Source: Liolophura sinensis (Eukaryota; Mollusca; Polyplacophora; Chitonida; Chitonidae). From it: 64,000 nt of DNA. Position numbers and translations under genes: made by a program. Under the pieces are notes generated by a model. The model made no database searches. It saw only the letters and a program-made list of their open reading frames with translations, and had not been told where the DNA came from. The stretch is from assembly GCF_032854445.1 (NCBI RefSeq), contig NC_088301.1, forward strand, positions 16,824,018 to 16,888,017, in the 5' to 3' direction. Below, in pieces: positions 1 through 11,030 of the stretch (positions within the stretch are counted from its first letter, which is position 1; every line of letters begins with the position of its first letter).

Positions 1-750
1 ACAGCAAGTTCGTCTGCATTCGCCTACCAGCCTGCGGCATATTGATGTATACCTCTGAATGTGGGTGAACTTGATTCATCGCATTGTCTATTGAGGCTTA
101 CAAATTCATGTACCTAGTTTACTTTCCCTTTCGGGGCTGTATTCTTAAATCTTCTCTTGCGCCAATCGTTCATTATTCTCAAGTTACACGTTAATCATGA
201 AACCTCCATCATTCTTTGGCCCAGCGAAAATGCAGTAAATTTTTAATTTCTAGCAGGGGAATTTTCCCTCTAAGAAGCAGTCATAGCTTGCGACTGGCCA
301 AATGCCATTAGATACAGTAAAGACATACATCACCATGGTGCACGGCATAACGATGTAATGCCGTTGTAAATTACATCTCTGTTGGTTGTAACACTATAAT
401 AATACAGACTTCAGTTTGTAACAGTAATCTTACCAATCTAAATCAGCAATTAAATTATGTCATAACTTCGCGTGTATCTTGCTTGTTTTTCTTCATCACA
501 TATCAAATTTATCAAAGTTTAAAACCAGTAACACCTCTGTGATTCAAAAATCGTCTATTAAAAATGAAGTCATAATATGTTTCTTGCCATACTATGTACC
601 ATTAAGAAGGGTAGTGTCTTTTGACAAAAGGTCTCATTAATAACATCTAATGAGACATTCGCGAAACCATTGATAACCTAGGTATAGCCGTACAAATGGG
701 ACAAGTAGTCTCCCACTTTTGGCAGGCGTATGTTTATTATATATGAATAC

Positions 751-990
751 GGGGCCCTTTGTCACCCAGTGATTAGCTTCCCGGAGCGGCGCAATGGCTC
801 AGAAGGCTCTTATTAATGCGATCACTGTGATTTCCAACTCATGCTGGTTTTCTTGCTGGTCGTAGGTGAGAAGGTGTGCCCGAAAACGGTTGATGGTCGA
901 GGGTTTCCCCCACTAATGCTTGCCGTCTTCGTATAGGAGATATTTCTTGAGTACCGTGTAAAACACAAATCAAGTAAAGAAATAAATAAA
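751..990 (+). repeat. SINE, AAATAAAT-tailed family, nearly full length
   Basis: The head at 751 carries the tRNA-derived part (ggggcc, then a degenerate 'caatggctcag' A-box-like stretch). The body matches the other copies, and the tail is 'ttcttgagtaccgtgtaaaacac' followed by aataaataaa. It is shared with the duplicate at 6711-6949. Confidence 0.85.
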
Positions 991-1143
991 ATTATAAATG
1001 TCACTATACATGCAGTATTTACAGAGTTATCTCTACTAGAATCGCCCTTTTTCACTATATATTGAATGATTGCTGTATGTACTTACCAAAAAAAAAACCT
1101 GTACAGCGAAGGCTGTATCCACGAATCCATCCTAGTTTTCATT

Positions 1144-1258
1144 CTTTCTTAGTTTTTGGTGTTGAACGTTATTTCGGAAATTTCCCTTGCGATTATTCAC
1201 CAGGAATTCCCATTTTAGTTGACGACTGGTATACTAGTGTTAGTGTCGACTCCACGAA
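1144..1258 (+). mobile_element. 3' end of the RT retroelement, 5'-truncated
   Basis: Matches the 3' terminal sequence found next to the RT remnants: 'tttcttag', then 'ttgcgattatt', then 'ttgacgactggtatac', ending near 'gtcgac'. Only the last 115 bases or so of the element remain. Its duplicate lies at 7105-7218. Confidence 0.7.
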
Positions 1259-1618
1259 TTGATTCGTTCAAAAAACAGGGCAATGCTCTAAGGTTTTGTA
1301 ACTTGGTGCAACATAACAGTCCTGGAATGTACCGTTTCTCCAGTACATAGCGTGCCTTCAGATTCTTATCTAATCAATACTATAGATATTACCCAGTCTT
1401 TGTCAATACACATGATCTTTTTAAATAATGAGCCCTGTGTATCTCAGGATCTATGACTTACAGAGTGAGTGATTGATTGATTTTTCTGTTTAACGTCATT
1501 TCCGATAATTTTTACGTATACATGTCTGTGTTGAGTATAGGTGTATTATGGGTGGAGGAAACCGAAATACACGTCGTTATTGACCATCGTTTCAGCGTGA
1601 GATACTGGTGAATCATAT

Positions 1619-1648
1619 TTGTGGAGGCGATAATCATCGCCTCCACAA
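1619..1648. other. Perfect 13-bp hairpin
   Basis: The arms ttgtggaggcgat and atcgcctccacaa are exact reverse complements around a 4-nt aatc loop. The hairpin does not belong to any repeat family I recognised here. Its role is unknown. Confidence 0.8.
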
Positions 1649-1779
1649 TATCGCCTCATCATATAATAATAAGTCATAATCATTCATGGATTCATACGAA
1701 GTCGAGAGACAGAAAAAGTCACAATATGTGTACACACACCCAATGCCTCTTCGTCGTCATATGGCTAAAAATGCTATGC

Positions 1780-1862
1780 GTCGAAACAGACATTCGTGTA
1801 CCAGCCGTCAACCAATAAAAACATTCCAGTAATCAATAATGGCATGGCCAATTCCTATCAAA
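1780..1862 (-). mobile_element. 3' end of the RT retroelement, 5'-truncated
   Basis: On the plus strand it reads 'cgaaacagacattcg', 'ccagccgtcaaccaata' and 'aatggcatggccaattcc', which is the reverse complement of the family's 3' terminus. The flanking 'tatgcg' matches the gcatag terminus seen in other copies. Confidence 0.75.
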
Positions 1863-2219
1863 GTGCCACTGAGATAGGCCTACATATTTCATTATCAGCC
1901 ATATTTACACTACCATAGTGGACTATTTGAATACTGATTTTACCCATTCGCCTGTGACATACTTTGTGTCTTTCCATCATCATTGAAAACTATTGACTGT
2001 TCCTCTTTGCATGAATTCTTACCTTACATTGTTACGGTATTGAAAACGGCAACAGAAAACAGACTCAGTGACTCAATATTACAATGTAAACAATGCTTTA
2101 TATATAAAATGAGACGTACAGTTTTACAGACAGTTCAACAACAACAACAACATACACATCAGTGTTACCGGTCTTTACAAGTTTCCAGTTCACCTTTGCA
2201 TCCTAAGGAATGTATTCCA

Positions 2220-2960
2220 GGAAATCCAACGTAAAGACCATGGGATAAACACACAATTCACACAAGTCACAAATTGTCCTAGACAGGTACTTCGCCAGAT
2301 TAGCGAACACGGAAACAGTACACAGGTTACACAGAACTGGAACAGTCAAGCCTTTGAATGACGTCACACCCGCAGAGCACAACACAGAGTAAATACAGGC
2401 ATGGAGGTATAATCCACTTCAGATCAGTCACAGCTCCCGCAGAAGCTCACAAACGAGCCGTTCAGAGACGTAGAGTAATGTCACCTTGTGGCAGAACGAA
2501 CGTCCTTTGCCAAAACTGAAAACTTCAGTTTAGAGTCCTTGACGACCTTGTCGGTCAGGTGAGGTCAGCGTGTTAAACAAATTACACAGTCCACACTGTA
2601 TAATCATAATAAAGATCCGAACACCAATAAACGTGACTTCCGCAGAAATTCACATAAACCAGACATCAGTACTACTGTGGTACACAAACGGTGCCGGCAT
2701 AAAAAAACTGTCCTCCCAAATGAAACTGGCATCACCAGCTCATATCAAAATAATGGACTCGATACGAGAGCGTCTCACACTCTCCTGGCTCCCAGTGGAT
2801 GCAGCAAAAATCCCTCCACTCTGCACAGAAAACACGGCTTATATACCGTCCAGGTGGATTCAACTATTTTTAAACACAGAGTTTAACAGCCAATGAACAG
2901 CCAGTTAAATAAACAGAGCCTTGAACAAGGTGCTTTCGGCCAGGTCCGTGCTGTACATAT
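2220..2960 (-). other. Gene-free stretch with TATA-like promoter motif; possible LTR-like element
   Basis: No recognisable protein is encoded. Read on the minus strand, a 'ggtatataagcc' motif lies at 2838-2846, followed by a non-repetitive transcribed-looking stretch. The layout resembles the stretch at 29020-29710, which also has a polyadenylation signal, but the two do not align well. An LTR-like element is a guess, and an unrelated promoter or chance are alternatives. Confidence 0.25.
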
Positions 2961-3052
2961 ATATAACAGGGCCTGTTATGCTTATAACATATAACACCAA
3001 GGTCCGCAGACTAACAGTACATGAAAACATTAAATAGTCATACATAACAACA

Positions 3053-3172
3053 TAATTTCTTAGTTCTCTGGTGGTTTGTGCTAAACGTTGTTTTGAGAAT
3101 CGGGCTTACCATTATTGAGCTGGAACATCTATCTTGGTTGACGAATGGGATGCGAATGTCTGTTTCAAAGCA
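3053..3172 (+). mobile_element. 3' end of the RT retroelement, 5'-truncated
   Basis: Contains 'tttcttagttct', 'ggtggtttgtgctaaacg', 'ttggttgacgaatgggatg' and 'cgaatgtctgtttc', then gcatag. This is a well-preserved 3' terminal fragment in the plus orientation. Confidence 0.8.
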
Positions 3173-3458
3173 TAGACTCGGAAATATTGCATTTGAACTC
3201 GAAAAACGCTGTAGCAGTGACAATCCCGCTAAAAAGGCACTTTGGTGATATGCCCGAATTATTGTTGAAGACGAATTTTTAACGGAGTCAAACCGAGCAA
3301 AGAAAACATACCAGGTAAATGTTGAACTGCATTGAACATTCAATGTTTTCTCAGAACTCACTCAGAGATGCACAAATTTGAATAATGTGATATGGTCATA
3401 TTAAGATAAGTCTATCACAGGCCAATTCTTGGGTCAATATTACTGTTTATAATCATTT

Positions 3459-3515
3459 ATTTAACTTCTTTATTGGCGTTTTATGCCGATAGCAGGAATA
3501 TTTCAAATTGCACGA
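3459..3515 (-). repeat. SINE fragment (AAATAAAT family), 3' end only
   Basis: 'tttatttaac' followed by 'ggcgttttatgccg' and 'ggaatatttca' is the reverse complement of the SINE tail. It is short and diverged. Confidence 0.45.
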
Positions 3516-4847
3516 AGATGACCATCAGTATTTTGAGAAAAAAAAGCATACTCTCAACATGACCTGGCCGCCATATTGTCAAACTCGCGCTAAGCCATAT
3601 TTACTCTCATTCGTTCGTGGGCCAAAGACCATTCATTATTTAAAATTTGTAAAATTTGATTTCTGTTTAACTTTGTTTTGTGGAATTGTTTTCAAGTAAA
3701 TTTGAATTTGATCTAATAAAAAGTCTTTGTGGTTCTCTGTTGGAGGTTTAACAGATTTGATTATAATCTTTCGTGACAGTCTGAAGGATTGAACTGGTTT
3801 TCCTGACATGCCAGGATGCAATTGCTGTCATTATTGTGTCACGGCGTTCCACATTTTCTTTTGTCTCCTATCATAAAGATAATATCTGAAAAACAGGGGC
3901 ATCGCTTCAGGACAAAATATCCTGTGACATGGTGGCTACAACTACACAGTACACGTAACCCCACCCACAACACAGGTTTTAGGCGCTGCCTGGCATGGAT
4001 TTAATGTGATTCTGGCTGGCTTTTTATTGCGGCAACAAGGCCACCAGCACATCATTTATTCAACGAAGATTCTGGTATATTGATGACATGAGACGAAGTG
4101 TTAATGTGGTAGACCGTATCGTCGTTAGATAGAAAACTGTAAGCACGTCCGTTGGAAAGCGTTTATTGGAATTCATTTCAGTAAAATCACAGTAAAAATA
4201 TTCGTAACGAGTTGGAGCAATTCACTGGAGGAATTCATATACTTCTGAGATTAGTTTTAACTGCTACATATGGACACTGCCGTGCGTACATATTATCTTG
4301 TATCTGAAGGCAACGACACTTATTATCCTGGTTTCGACAATTTGCAAGCTATGTATAAAAGATGTACTTCACTTCCTTTTCTCACCAAAACACCATTCGC
4401 TTAAAATGCAAATTTGCAAGTGATCAAAATATCACGAATGGAAATTCTTTAAATCATCATTGAAAAGGATTCAAATTTGCAGGTGCTCTTAATTTGAAAT
4501 GAATAACTGTTTCTCCTTTACTTGTATATGTCTCCAGGCTTGTAGTACAATTGTTTTTGTTTGTGAACTTTTCTTTCGCCTTTGTTGTTCTGAGTTTTGT
4601 TTCATGGTATGCACATTAGAACTACTGATTTGTGTTAGACCAACGTGTCGGTTAAGTCTAGCCGATAGAATTTTATTACATTAATGTTCAGATTTATGAC
4701 ATTTGGAGTGTCACAGACGTTGGATTCACTTGTTGATGTTGGGTAAGATTCGGAGTTAAACACACAATCCAAAGGTCATTTCGCACAACGACGTTCTGAA
4801 TCCTGGGGAAAAAAATAAAGTTTTTCAATAATGGACAGATGCAAGGA
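3516..4847. other. No gene or repeat recognised
   Basis: AT-rich sequence with only short open frames on both strands (61-63 codons at most). None resembles a known protein. A weak local echo of 'caaatttgca' recurs near 4410 and 4470. Confidence 0.5.
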
Positions 4848-4948
4848 AAAATGAAGGAAATGAGTATTCAAATCGTGCACCATCCTAGTATATAGATTGT
4901 TAGTAATCAACGTATGTGTCTCAGTTGAGCTTTTATTGCAACTGTTCG
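4848..4948 (-). mobile_element. Internal 3'-UTR fragment of the RT retroelement
   Basis: Shares 'attcaaatcgtgcaccatcctagtatata' type sequence and 'tattgcaactgttcg' with the fragments at 15.9, 24.0, 45.3 and 57.2 kb. The 3' terminus itself is not present here. Confidence 0.6.
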
Positions 4949-5169
4949 TTTTTGTTGACTTTACAGAAGCCCATTTTAAATTGCAAGCTAAGCCTCTCCT
5001 CCTACCCCCTTCTTTTATTTTTTCAGACACGTCTGCTATTGTTTTTTTTTCTCAAATTCAACACAGCCATATTAATAAGATTTGAATACTGACTAATGTA
5101 CTGATCGACTACAATAAAATAATCTGGCTAGAAGACATAAAATTTATTGTCACACGCTAGGAAAAGCTT

Positions 5170-5278
5170 GTCAGTAGCTTGTCAAGTCGGTAGATTACTC
5201 CGCTTTCTTCCATCCATGAAGCAGATCACAGTCGTGTGTTATAATACTTGAGTACGGTGTTAAATATCAATCAAACAG
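5170..5278 (+). repeat. Degenerate SINE 3' half (AAATAAAT family)
   Basis: 'tacttgagtacggtgttaaatatcaatcaaac' type tail with a diverged body upstream. It ends where the exon-like paralogous block at 5280 starts. Confidence 0.55.
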
Positions 5279-5279
5279 A

Positions 5280-5480
5280 GGCTCACATCAGACGGAAATC
5301 ATTGCCTTCCTTTCACTCCTCCTCATATAGGGAATAATGTCTAATCGACGATGTTTACCATGGAATAATTTTCTGAAAACATAAAGAGCATCGGGCTTAT
5401 CGGAAATGGAACTCAGCATCCGCCACCAGCTGGTTTAACTTTTAAGGTCTGTTGGATGGATCTGAATTAAAGCTGTGGTT
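5280..5480 (-). pseudogene. Third, decayed copy of the terminal-exon block
   Basis: Aligns with 10661-10890 and with the reverse complement of 58920-59165. Shared anchors are cggaaat, ctcctcatat, taatgtctaatc and 'atcggaaatggaac'. Read on the minus strand there is an acceptor-like 'tatgttttcag'. The frame homologous to the intact copy at 58993-59096 holds internal stops, so it cannot code. I infer a decayed paralogue of the same unnamed gene family. Confidence 0.5.
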
Positions 5481-6018
5481 ATTTGGCGACATGTATTACA
5501 AGGCTATGCCTTAATGCAGACATTTTCTTGGATAATTTCATTGAAAAAAGCTTAGAGTGTCTTGCACGCCGAGTTTAAAGCCTACTAGGTTCATTGCCAA
5601 AGGACGCAAAAAAATTTACACGTTTTTGTCTCTCTTTTTTGACAAGACCTCATTAATAATATCGTCTACAAACTTATATATACTAAAAACAAGTAACACA
5701 TGAGACATCTGACAATTATGTTCAAATACTTTCCATGAGGTTTAAGCAAAAGTGGGTGACGTGGTTTAATTTAAGAGAATATATAGCCAGACCTTCTTCT
5801 TTCATGATTAATCATTAATCCCACGGAATCGTTGGTTATTGCATGCCTTGAATTCCAACTTTAGAAGATTATCCATGTAAAAATGAATCAAATAAATAAA
5901 TGAGTAAAAGAAAACTCGGCTAATTAGGCCTTGCTGTGTTCTACCATAACGAACGCCCTTGTCTTTATCTGCCATCCAGATAGTAACTCGCACCTTCTGT
6001 CCTTTTAACAGAAGTAAG
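5481..6018. other. No gene or repeat recognised
   Basis: Spacer between the decayed exon block and the second segmental-duplication copy. It holds only short chance open frames. Confidence 0.5.
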
Positions 6019-6710
6019 ACAGCAAGTTCGTCTTCACTCGCCTACCAGCCCCTAGCATATTTATGTATATCGACAACTAGCCGTCTCTGAAAGTGGGTGA
6101 AGTGGGTTCATCGGCTATTGCGGCTTACAAATTCATGTAAAGACCTAGTTTAATTTCCCTTTTTCAGGGATGTGGGCTGAAATCTTCTCTTGTGCCAGTC
6201 GTTCGTTATTCTCAAGTTACACGTTAAACATGAAATCTTCATCATTCAATGGCCCAATTTTAACTTCTAGCAGGGGAATTTTCCCTCTATGAAGCAGTCC
6301 GAGCTTGCGACTGGCCAAATGCCATTAGATGCAGTGAAGACATACATAACCATGGTACCTGACATAACGATGTAATGCCGTTGTAAATTAGATCTCTGCT
6401 GGTTGTAACACTTTAATAATACATACTTCAGTTTGTAACAAAAACCTCACCATCTTGCACGTTTTTCACGTATTAAATTTTCAAATCAGTAACACCTTTG
6501 TGATTCAAAAATATCTATTGAAAATGACGTCATAGTATGTTTCTCGCCATACTATGTCCCATTAAGAAGAGTAGTATATTTTGAAAAAAGGTCTCATCAA
6601 TAACATCTAATGAGACATTCGCGATACCATTGATAAGCTAGGTATAGCCACACAAATGGGGCAAGTAGTCTCCTACTTTTGGCAGGCCTTAATCTATTAT
6701 ATGTGAATAC

Positions 6711-6949
6711 GGGGCCTTCTGTCACCCAGTAATTAGCTTCCTGGATCGACACAATGGCTCAGAAGGCTCTTACTAATGCGATCGCTGTGATTTCCAACTC
6801 ATGCTGGCTTTCTTGTTGGTCTTAGGTGAGAAGGTCTGCTCGAAAACGGTTGATGGTCGAGGGTTTCCCCCTTAATGCTTGCTGTCTTCGTATAGGAGAT
6901 ATTTCTTGAGTACCGTGTAAAACACAAATCAAGTAAAGAAATAAATAAA
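6711..6949 (+). repeat. SINE, AAATAAAT-tailed family (duplicate of 751-990)
   Basis: Same insertion as 751-990, carried along by the segmental duplication. Head, body and ataaataaa tail are all present. Confidence 0.85.
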
Positions 6950-7104
6950 CTTATAAATGCCACTATATATGCGGTATTTATAGAGTTATCTCTACTAGAA
7001 TCGGCCTTCTTCACTATATACTGAATGCCTGCTGCATGTACTTACCAAAAAAAAAAAACCTGTACCACGAAGGCTGTAGCCACGAATCCACCCTAATTTG
7101 ATAC

Positions 7105-7218
7105 TTTCTTAGTTGTGTCGAATGGTCTTAAACGTTATTTGGGAAATTTGCCTTGCGATTATTGACAAGGAATATCCATTTTAGTTGACGACTGGTATAC
7201 AAGTGTTGGTGTCGACGC
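7105..7218 (+). mobile_element. 3' end of the RT retroelement (duplicate of 1144-1258)
   Basis: Same fragment in the second copy of the segmental duplication, with 'ttgccttgcgattattgac' and 'ttgacgactggtatac' preserved. Confidence 0.7.
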
Positions 7219-7449
7219 CTCAAATTGATTCGTTCAAAAAACAGGGCAATGCTTTAAGGTTTTGTAACTTGGTGCAACATAACAGTCCTGAAATGTACTA
7301 TTTCTCCAGAAATATTTAATTCAAATCTTTTTCTTACATTTTGCATAGACGAGAGCGTGCCTTCAGATTCTTATCTAATGAACACTATAGATATTACACA
7401 ATCTTTGTTAAAACACATGATCTTTTTAAATAATAGTCGTGTGCTATGT

Positions 7450-8550
7450 CGGGGTATAGGTTTTCGATAACAAAATATCTGTCTTAGTCGCGCTTTAATT
7501 GCAACTGTTTATCTATGACAAAAATGACGATTTAATTTAACATAATGAATACAAAGCTTTGCCTCGGGTTAAACGGAATTAGACTCAGTCATGAAGCAGA
7601 GCGTCAGAGATTCTGGATTTATTTATTTATTTGATTGGTGTTTTACGCCATACCCAAGAATATTTGACTTATACGACGGCGGCCAGCATTATTGTGGGTG
7701 GAAACCGGGCATAGCTTGGGGGAAACCCACGACCATCCGCAGGTTGCTAGAAGACCTTTCCACGTATGGCCGGAGAGGAAGCCAGCATAAGCTGGACTGA
7801 GCGACCGCATTGGTGACAGACTCCTGGGCCATTACGCTGCGCTAACCAACTGAGCCACCCAGAGATTCTGGACGTTTTGTCCACATTTGCTTACGAGCGA
7901 ATTATTCTCGTTGTAAAACTCGCAGTGAGGGCTTTCGATGGAATAACCTTGACACACTGGTGTTTTGATGTTGATTAAAATCCTCACAACACACAGAATC
8001 TACCAAATGCTATAATGCGAGATATGTGCACGTAATCTTTGGTGTATTGCTGTCCAAGTCAGGATAATTTACAACGCCAAAATTGAAACTACTCCTCTTG
8101 TCGTTTTGGTCTGTGTACAAATATAGGTCCAAATAGGATCGATCATCTGGCGAGTCTGTAGTTTCCCTTAAATCCAGCGAAAGTTGGTAAATGTTTTTCA
8201 CAGCCTTCGCTACATACGCATTATTTAAAGCTAGCAGATAATTCATCCACCGTTTAGTGAAAGAGAAAGATCGGTGAGAATTACTCCTTAATAGTTTCTG
8301 CATATAATCGTATCCATATGAGAAAAGGTCTGTGTCGGCCACAAAATGTACCCATCGGAATACCCATACACTGTTGATATATGAATTCCACGAATTTCTC
8401 AAAGATGTTATAAACGAGAAATTCAGGGAACTCGATGAACATCGAAACTTTCCATGAACGGTAACGTATGATGTTGTGGAACTAAAGAACGCTTTGTTGC
8501 ATTTGACGTTAACATAGCATTTTTGCAAGCTGATGTCACCATAATACAAC
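7450..8550 (-). mobile_element. Retroelement remnant, 3' part with RT C-terminal half
   Basis: Minus-strand element containing a 179-codon open frame (8010-8549) plus its 3' UTR, interrupted by a SINE at 7618-7859. The frame carries LLALNN, YLDLYLY and the NFGVVNYPDLDSNTP stretch. These match the frame at 22.1-22.7 kb, which also shows GIPMGTNC. In RT terms this is the region from just before the catalytic YxDD box to the thumb. The YxDD position is degenerate (WMNYLLALNN), so the protein is inactive. The family resembles Penelope-like or related invertebrate RTs by memory, with no GIY-YIG domain seen downstream. The class assignment is tentative; the RT call is firm. Confidence 0.75.
7618..7859 (-). 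repeat. SINE (AAATAAAT family), full length, with target-site duplication
   Basis: Near-consensus copy. Read on the minus strand it starts 'gggtggctcagttggttagc', which matches an A-box-bearing tRNA head. It runs through the GC-rich body and ends in AAATAAATAAAT. It is flanked by cagagattctgga at 7605-7617 and 7860-7872. The duplicated target is retroelement sequence, so this SINE inserted into the element at 7450-8550. Confidence 0.95.
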
Positions 8551-10030
8551 CCTAATAATGTACAAAATGATTTAAATCCCTATGTTAACAGTCAAATGCT
8601 GATTTTATTTACGGGAAAAAATTGACACCCTCCCCGTTTCCCGGAATTATATGACAATTAAGCACTGAGAGTGTTTGCTCGTGTGTCCCAGATGACTGAA
8701 TAGTGCGGATCGCATGACGCCACTGAGAAACTTGGGTGTCAGTCAGAGTGTATCTGTAGAAAAGTTCTTTGTCTGCCTAGTCAGATATGACTGTTTAACG
8801 ACTCGACTTCATGGGCCTGTAATTCCAGATTCGTGTTTCAAAGGAAGTTGTGTTTCTATATGAGGGCATGCAAACATAGGAATAGGGGACACACTGAAAC
8901 ATTAAAATGTATTGACGCTTAAACGTTTTCCCCTCATATGTCATCCCGAATGAGTACTGCAGGCGCTGATGTTAGTATTAATGTACAAGTCGTTAATGCG
9001 CGCATGCCTGTTTGTGATGAAGAAAGCATGGTCTATACACTAAAGTCGCCTACACATAGGAACCAATCAGAAAACAAGAATTAAGTCTAAATGGAAACAC
9101 TTGCGATCCGATCTGCTTGAACGTCACATTTTATCTTTTGCAATATCACATTGTACAATATACTTCAATAAAAGAACTAAGTATGGGAATCCCCTCTACG
9201 TTTGATCAATCACAATTGCATAACTTTAAATTGCCGTTTTGTGCTTCATACCATCTAGGGTGCTATGCCTTTCTAGAAATGCAATATTCTCTTCTTAAAT
9301 TGCTTTTTCGTTTGCGGAAACTCTAGTTTGGAATGAGACAGCTAGCATGAATGTATGTTTCTATCTGATGTAACAAGTATACCATAGGATCAGGTCGATG
9401 TTTCCTTATCATTAGCCTAGAACAATATACAATATTCATTAAAAGCATGTTAATGTTGTTCCATGGTCGTCCATTTGCATTGATTTATTGTTATTGTATG
9501 TTAAATGTGCAGACAACACAGCATTTTGCGTAATTCTAGACCAGTGACGTCTAATAAACTGCAATTAAAACCACCGGATTTCTTTCACTTAATTCTGCTT
9601 AAGAAATGGTGCTAAAAGGCCTGTAATTTGCTATTGTTTAAGCATTTACATGAACAGTTAGCATAAAACATTGACTGAGGTAAATTGACAAAGGGCCATA
9701 TTTTACCGGTCACGTAAAACAACTATTTACACTACCGTTGGTCTGTTATTTTTACACTCTCTCTCTCTCTCTCTATTCTGTACGTCTTAATCATATTCTT
9801 ACTTTGTTTACGTAACATGTACTTTACTCTGAGCAAAATCGAATTATGAAATTTAAATCCCACGGTGCAGAAATTTAAACAAAAGCAACTAGAACAACAA
9901 GCTGAGGTCAACAATAGATCAACACGTATGAACATAGTGTTTATCACAGGCAAATGAAAAGACTAAGCAGCCCTCAGGTTGTGGTTGCATATTTGTGTTA
10001 TTTTTGCGGCCGCATACATTTATCAGTGTC
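8551..10030. other. No gene recognised; short (CT)n tract
   Basis: AT-rich sequence with small chance open frames. A perfect (CT)n run lies at 9757-9774. No SINE or retroelement fragment was recognised. Confidence 0.5.
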
Positions 10031-10034
10031 TGTA

Positions 10035-10256
10035 TCGGTGCCATTCTCACCGGTGTAGTCGCTGTTAGTTCAAATCTAGCACATGCTAGCTTCCTCTCCG
10101 ATCGTAAGTGGGAAGGCCTGCCAGCAGCTTGTGAATGGTCATGGTTTTCCGATGGGCTCTGCCCGGTTCCGCCCACCATAATGTTAGCCACCTTCGTAAA
10201 GGTAAAATATTCTTAAGTACGGCATAACAATCAAATATATAAAATAAGTAAATACT
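10035..10256 (+). repeat. SINE (AAATAAAT family), head diverged or truncated
   Basis: The body is well preserved ('cgctgttagttcaaatc' B-box region, 'tcctctccgatcgtaag', 'gggctctgcccggtt', 'tattcttaagtacggc'). The tail is degenerate (aaaataagtaaata). The first 30 or so bases of the head are not recognisable. Confidence 0.8.
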
Positions 10257-10660
10257 TGTTAAACTATCAGGTAGCTTGTTTGATTCCAACACCATCTTTA
10301 CATTATGTCTCAAAAAAGTGACATTTTCGACAACTGAAGTTTCTATTTAACGTATTCTGGCATTAAATTATGTTCTCCACAATTCACAAAACAGTGAGTT
10401 TTCGAATTATCTTTCGGTGGACAGTATGTTAACATTTTACCTCAACAGCTCCCCCCACATTCTCATCTCACACTCCTTTTAGTGTTTTATCGGACACGTG
10501 TACTTCCAGATTTCTTACAAAAACACCTGTTCTATACTGATTAGAATTTAATATTGGATGCAATGGTATCAAGATGCATTGAGACAAGCTTCCCGAGATG
10601 AAGATAACAACTAGGATGTTAAACTGAACCGTTCTGTTTTACTTGACAATGTGCTAAGTT

Positions 10661-11030
10661 AGATCTGTTCAACTTGGCCATACGTCACTGCAAGGAAACA
10701 GGGCAGAGGCGTGTATCACGTAGCTCAAAGTTTAACGCAAATAAGGCGGAAATTAATCCCATCCTCTTGCCCCTCCTCATATGTCTAGCAATGTCTAATC
10801 TTCAATGCTAACATTCGCAAATATTCGCTAAAAAAAACAACATATCGGAAATGGAACCCATGTCTTCGCCGCTAGGGTCGCTTGGTTGTGCATCTGATAT
10901 AACGCAGTGCTGTGTGTAATAACTAGACCGTATGTTACCAGGAACTGCTTCAGAAAGGTCAGGAAAAGTATTCTGTGCAAACTCCATTACCAATCTAGCA
11001 TTATAAGAGGTTTAAATTGAAGGCCAGTTA
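10661..11030 (-). pseudogene. Exon-like paralogous block, left inverted-duplication copy
   Basis: Aligns in inverted orientation with 58795-59175 over several hundred bases. Read on the minus strand, an acceptor 'ttgttttttttag' precedes a 103-nt block (10827-10725). Its last codons, EDGINFR.ICV.L followed by TGA, match the intact frame at 58993-59096. A 1-nt length difference and internal stops break the upstream part, so this terminal exon is decayed. A second acceptor-like 'tttgcacag' upstream (near 10978) is also conserved between the two copies. The family is not recognised. Confidence 0.55.

Larger units (their letters stand above)
1..1429. repeat. Direct segmental duplication, copy 1
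   Basis: This block is repeated in the same orientation at 6019-7434. The match begins at the first base of the window, so the true left edge probably lies outside. The right edge falls just after a shared 'tctttttaaataat'. Identity is high but interrupted by small indels, including a stretch of about 50 bp near 7318-7365 that is absent here. The SINE at 751-990 and the retroelement tail at 1144-1258 occur at the same place in both copies, so they were in place before the duplication. Open frames inside it are SINE-derived. Confidence 0.9.
6019..7434. repeat. Direct segmental duplication, copy 2
   Basis: Second copy of 1-1429, starting at 'acagcaagttcg'. It contains the paired SINE (6711-6949) and the paired retroelement tail (7105-7218). 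The two copies are about 4.6 kb apart, and the reverse-transcriptase remnant begins directly after this copy. No host gene was seen inside it. Confidence 0.9.

Noticed and set aside
7591-7800. Open frames inside SINEs, here and at 42372-42629, 60475-60657, 61422-61763 and elsewhere
   Set aside because: They recur only because the SINE body is open in several frames. They are repeat shadows, not genes.
7800-7859. tRNA gene suggested by A-box and B-box sequences
   Set aside because: These boxes belong to the SINE head. No cloverleaf with a proper acceptor stem and anticodon arm could be drawn.
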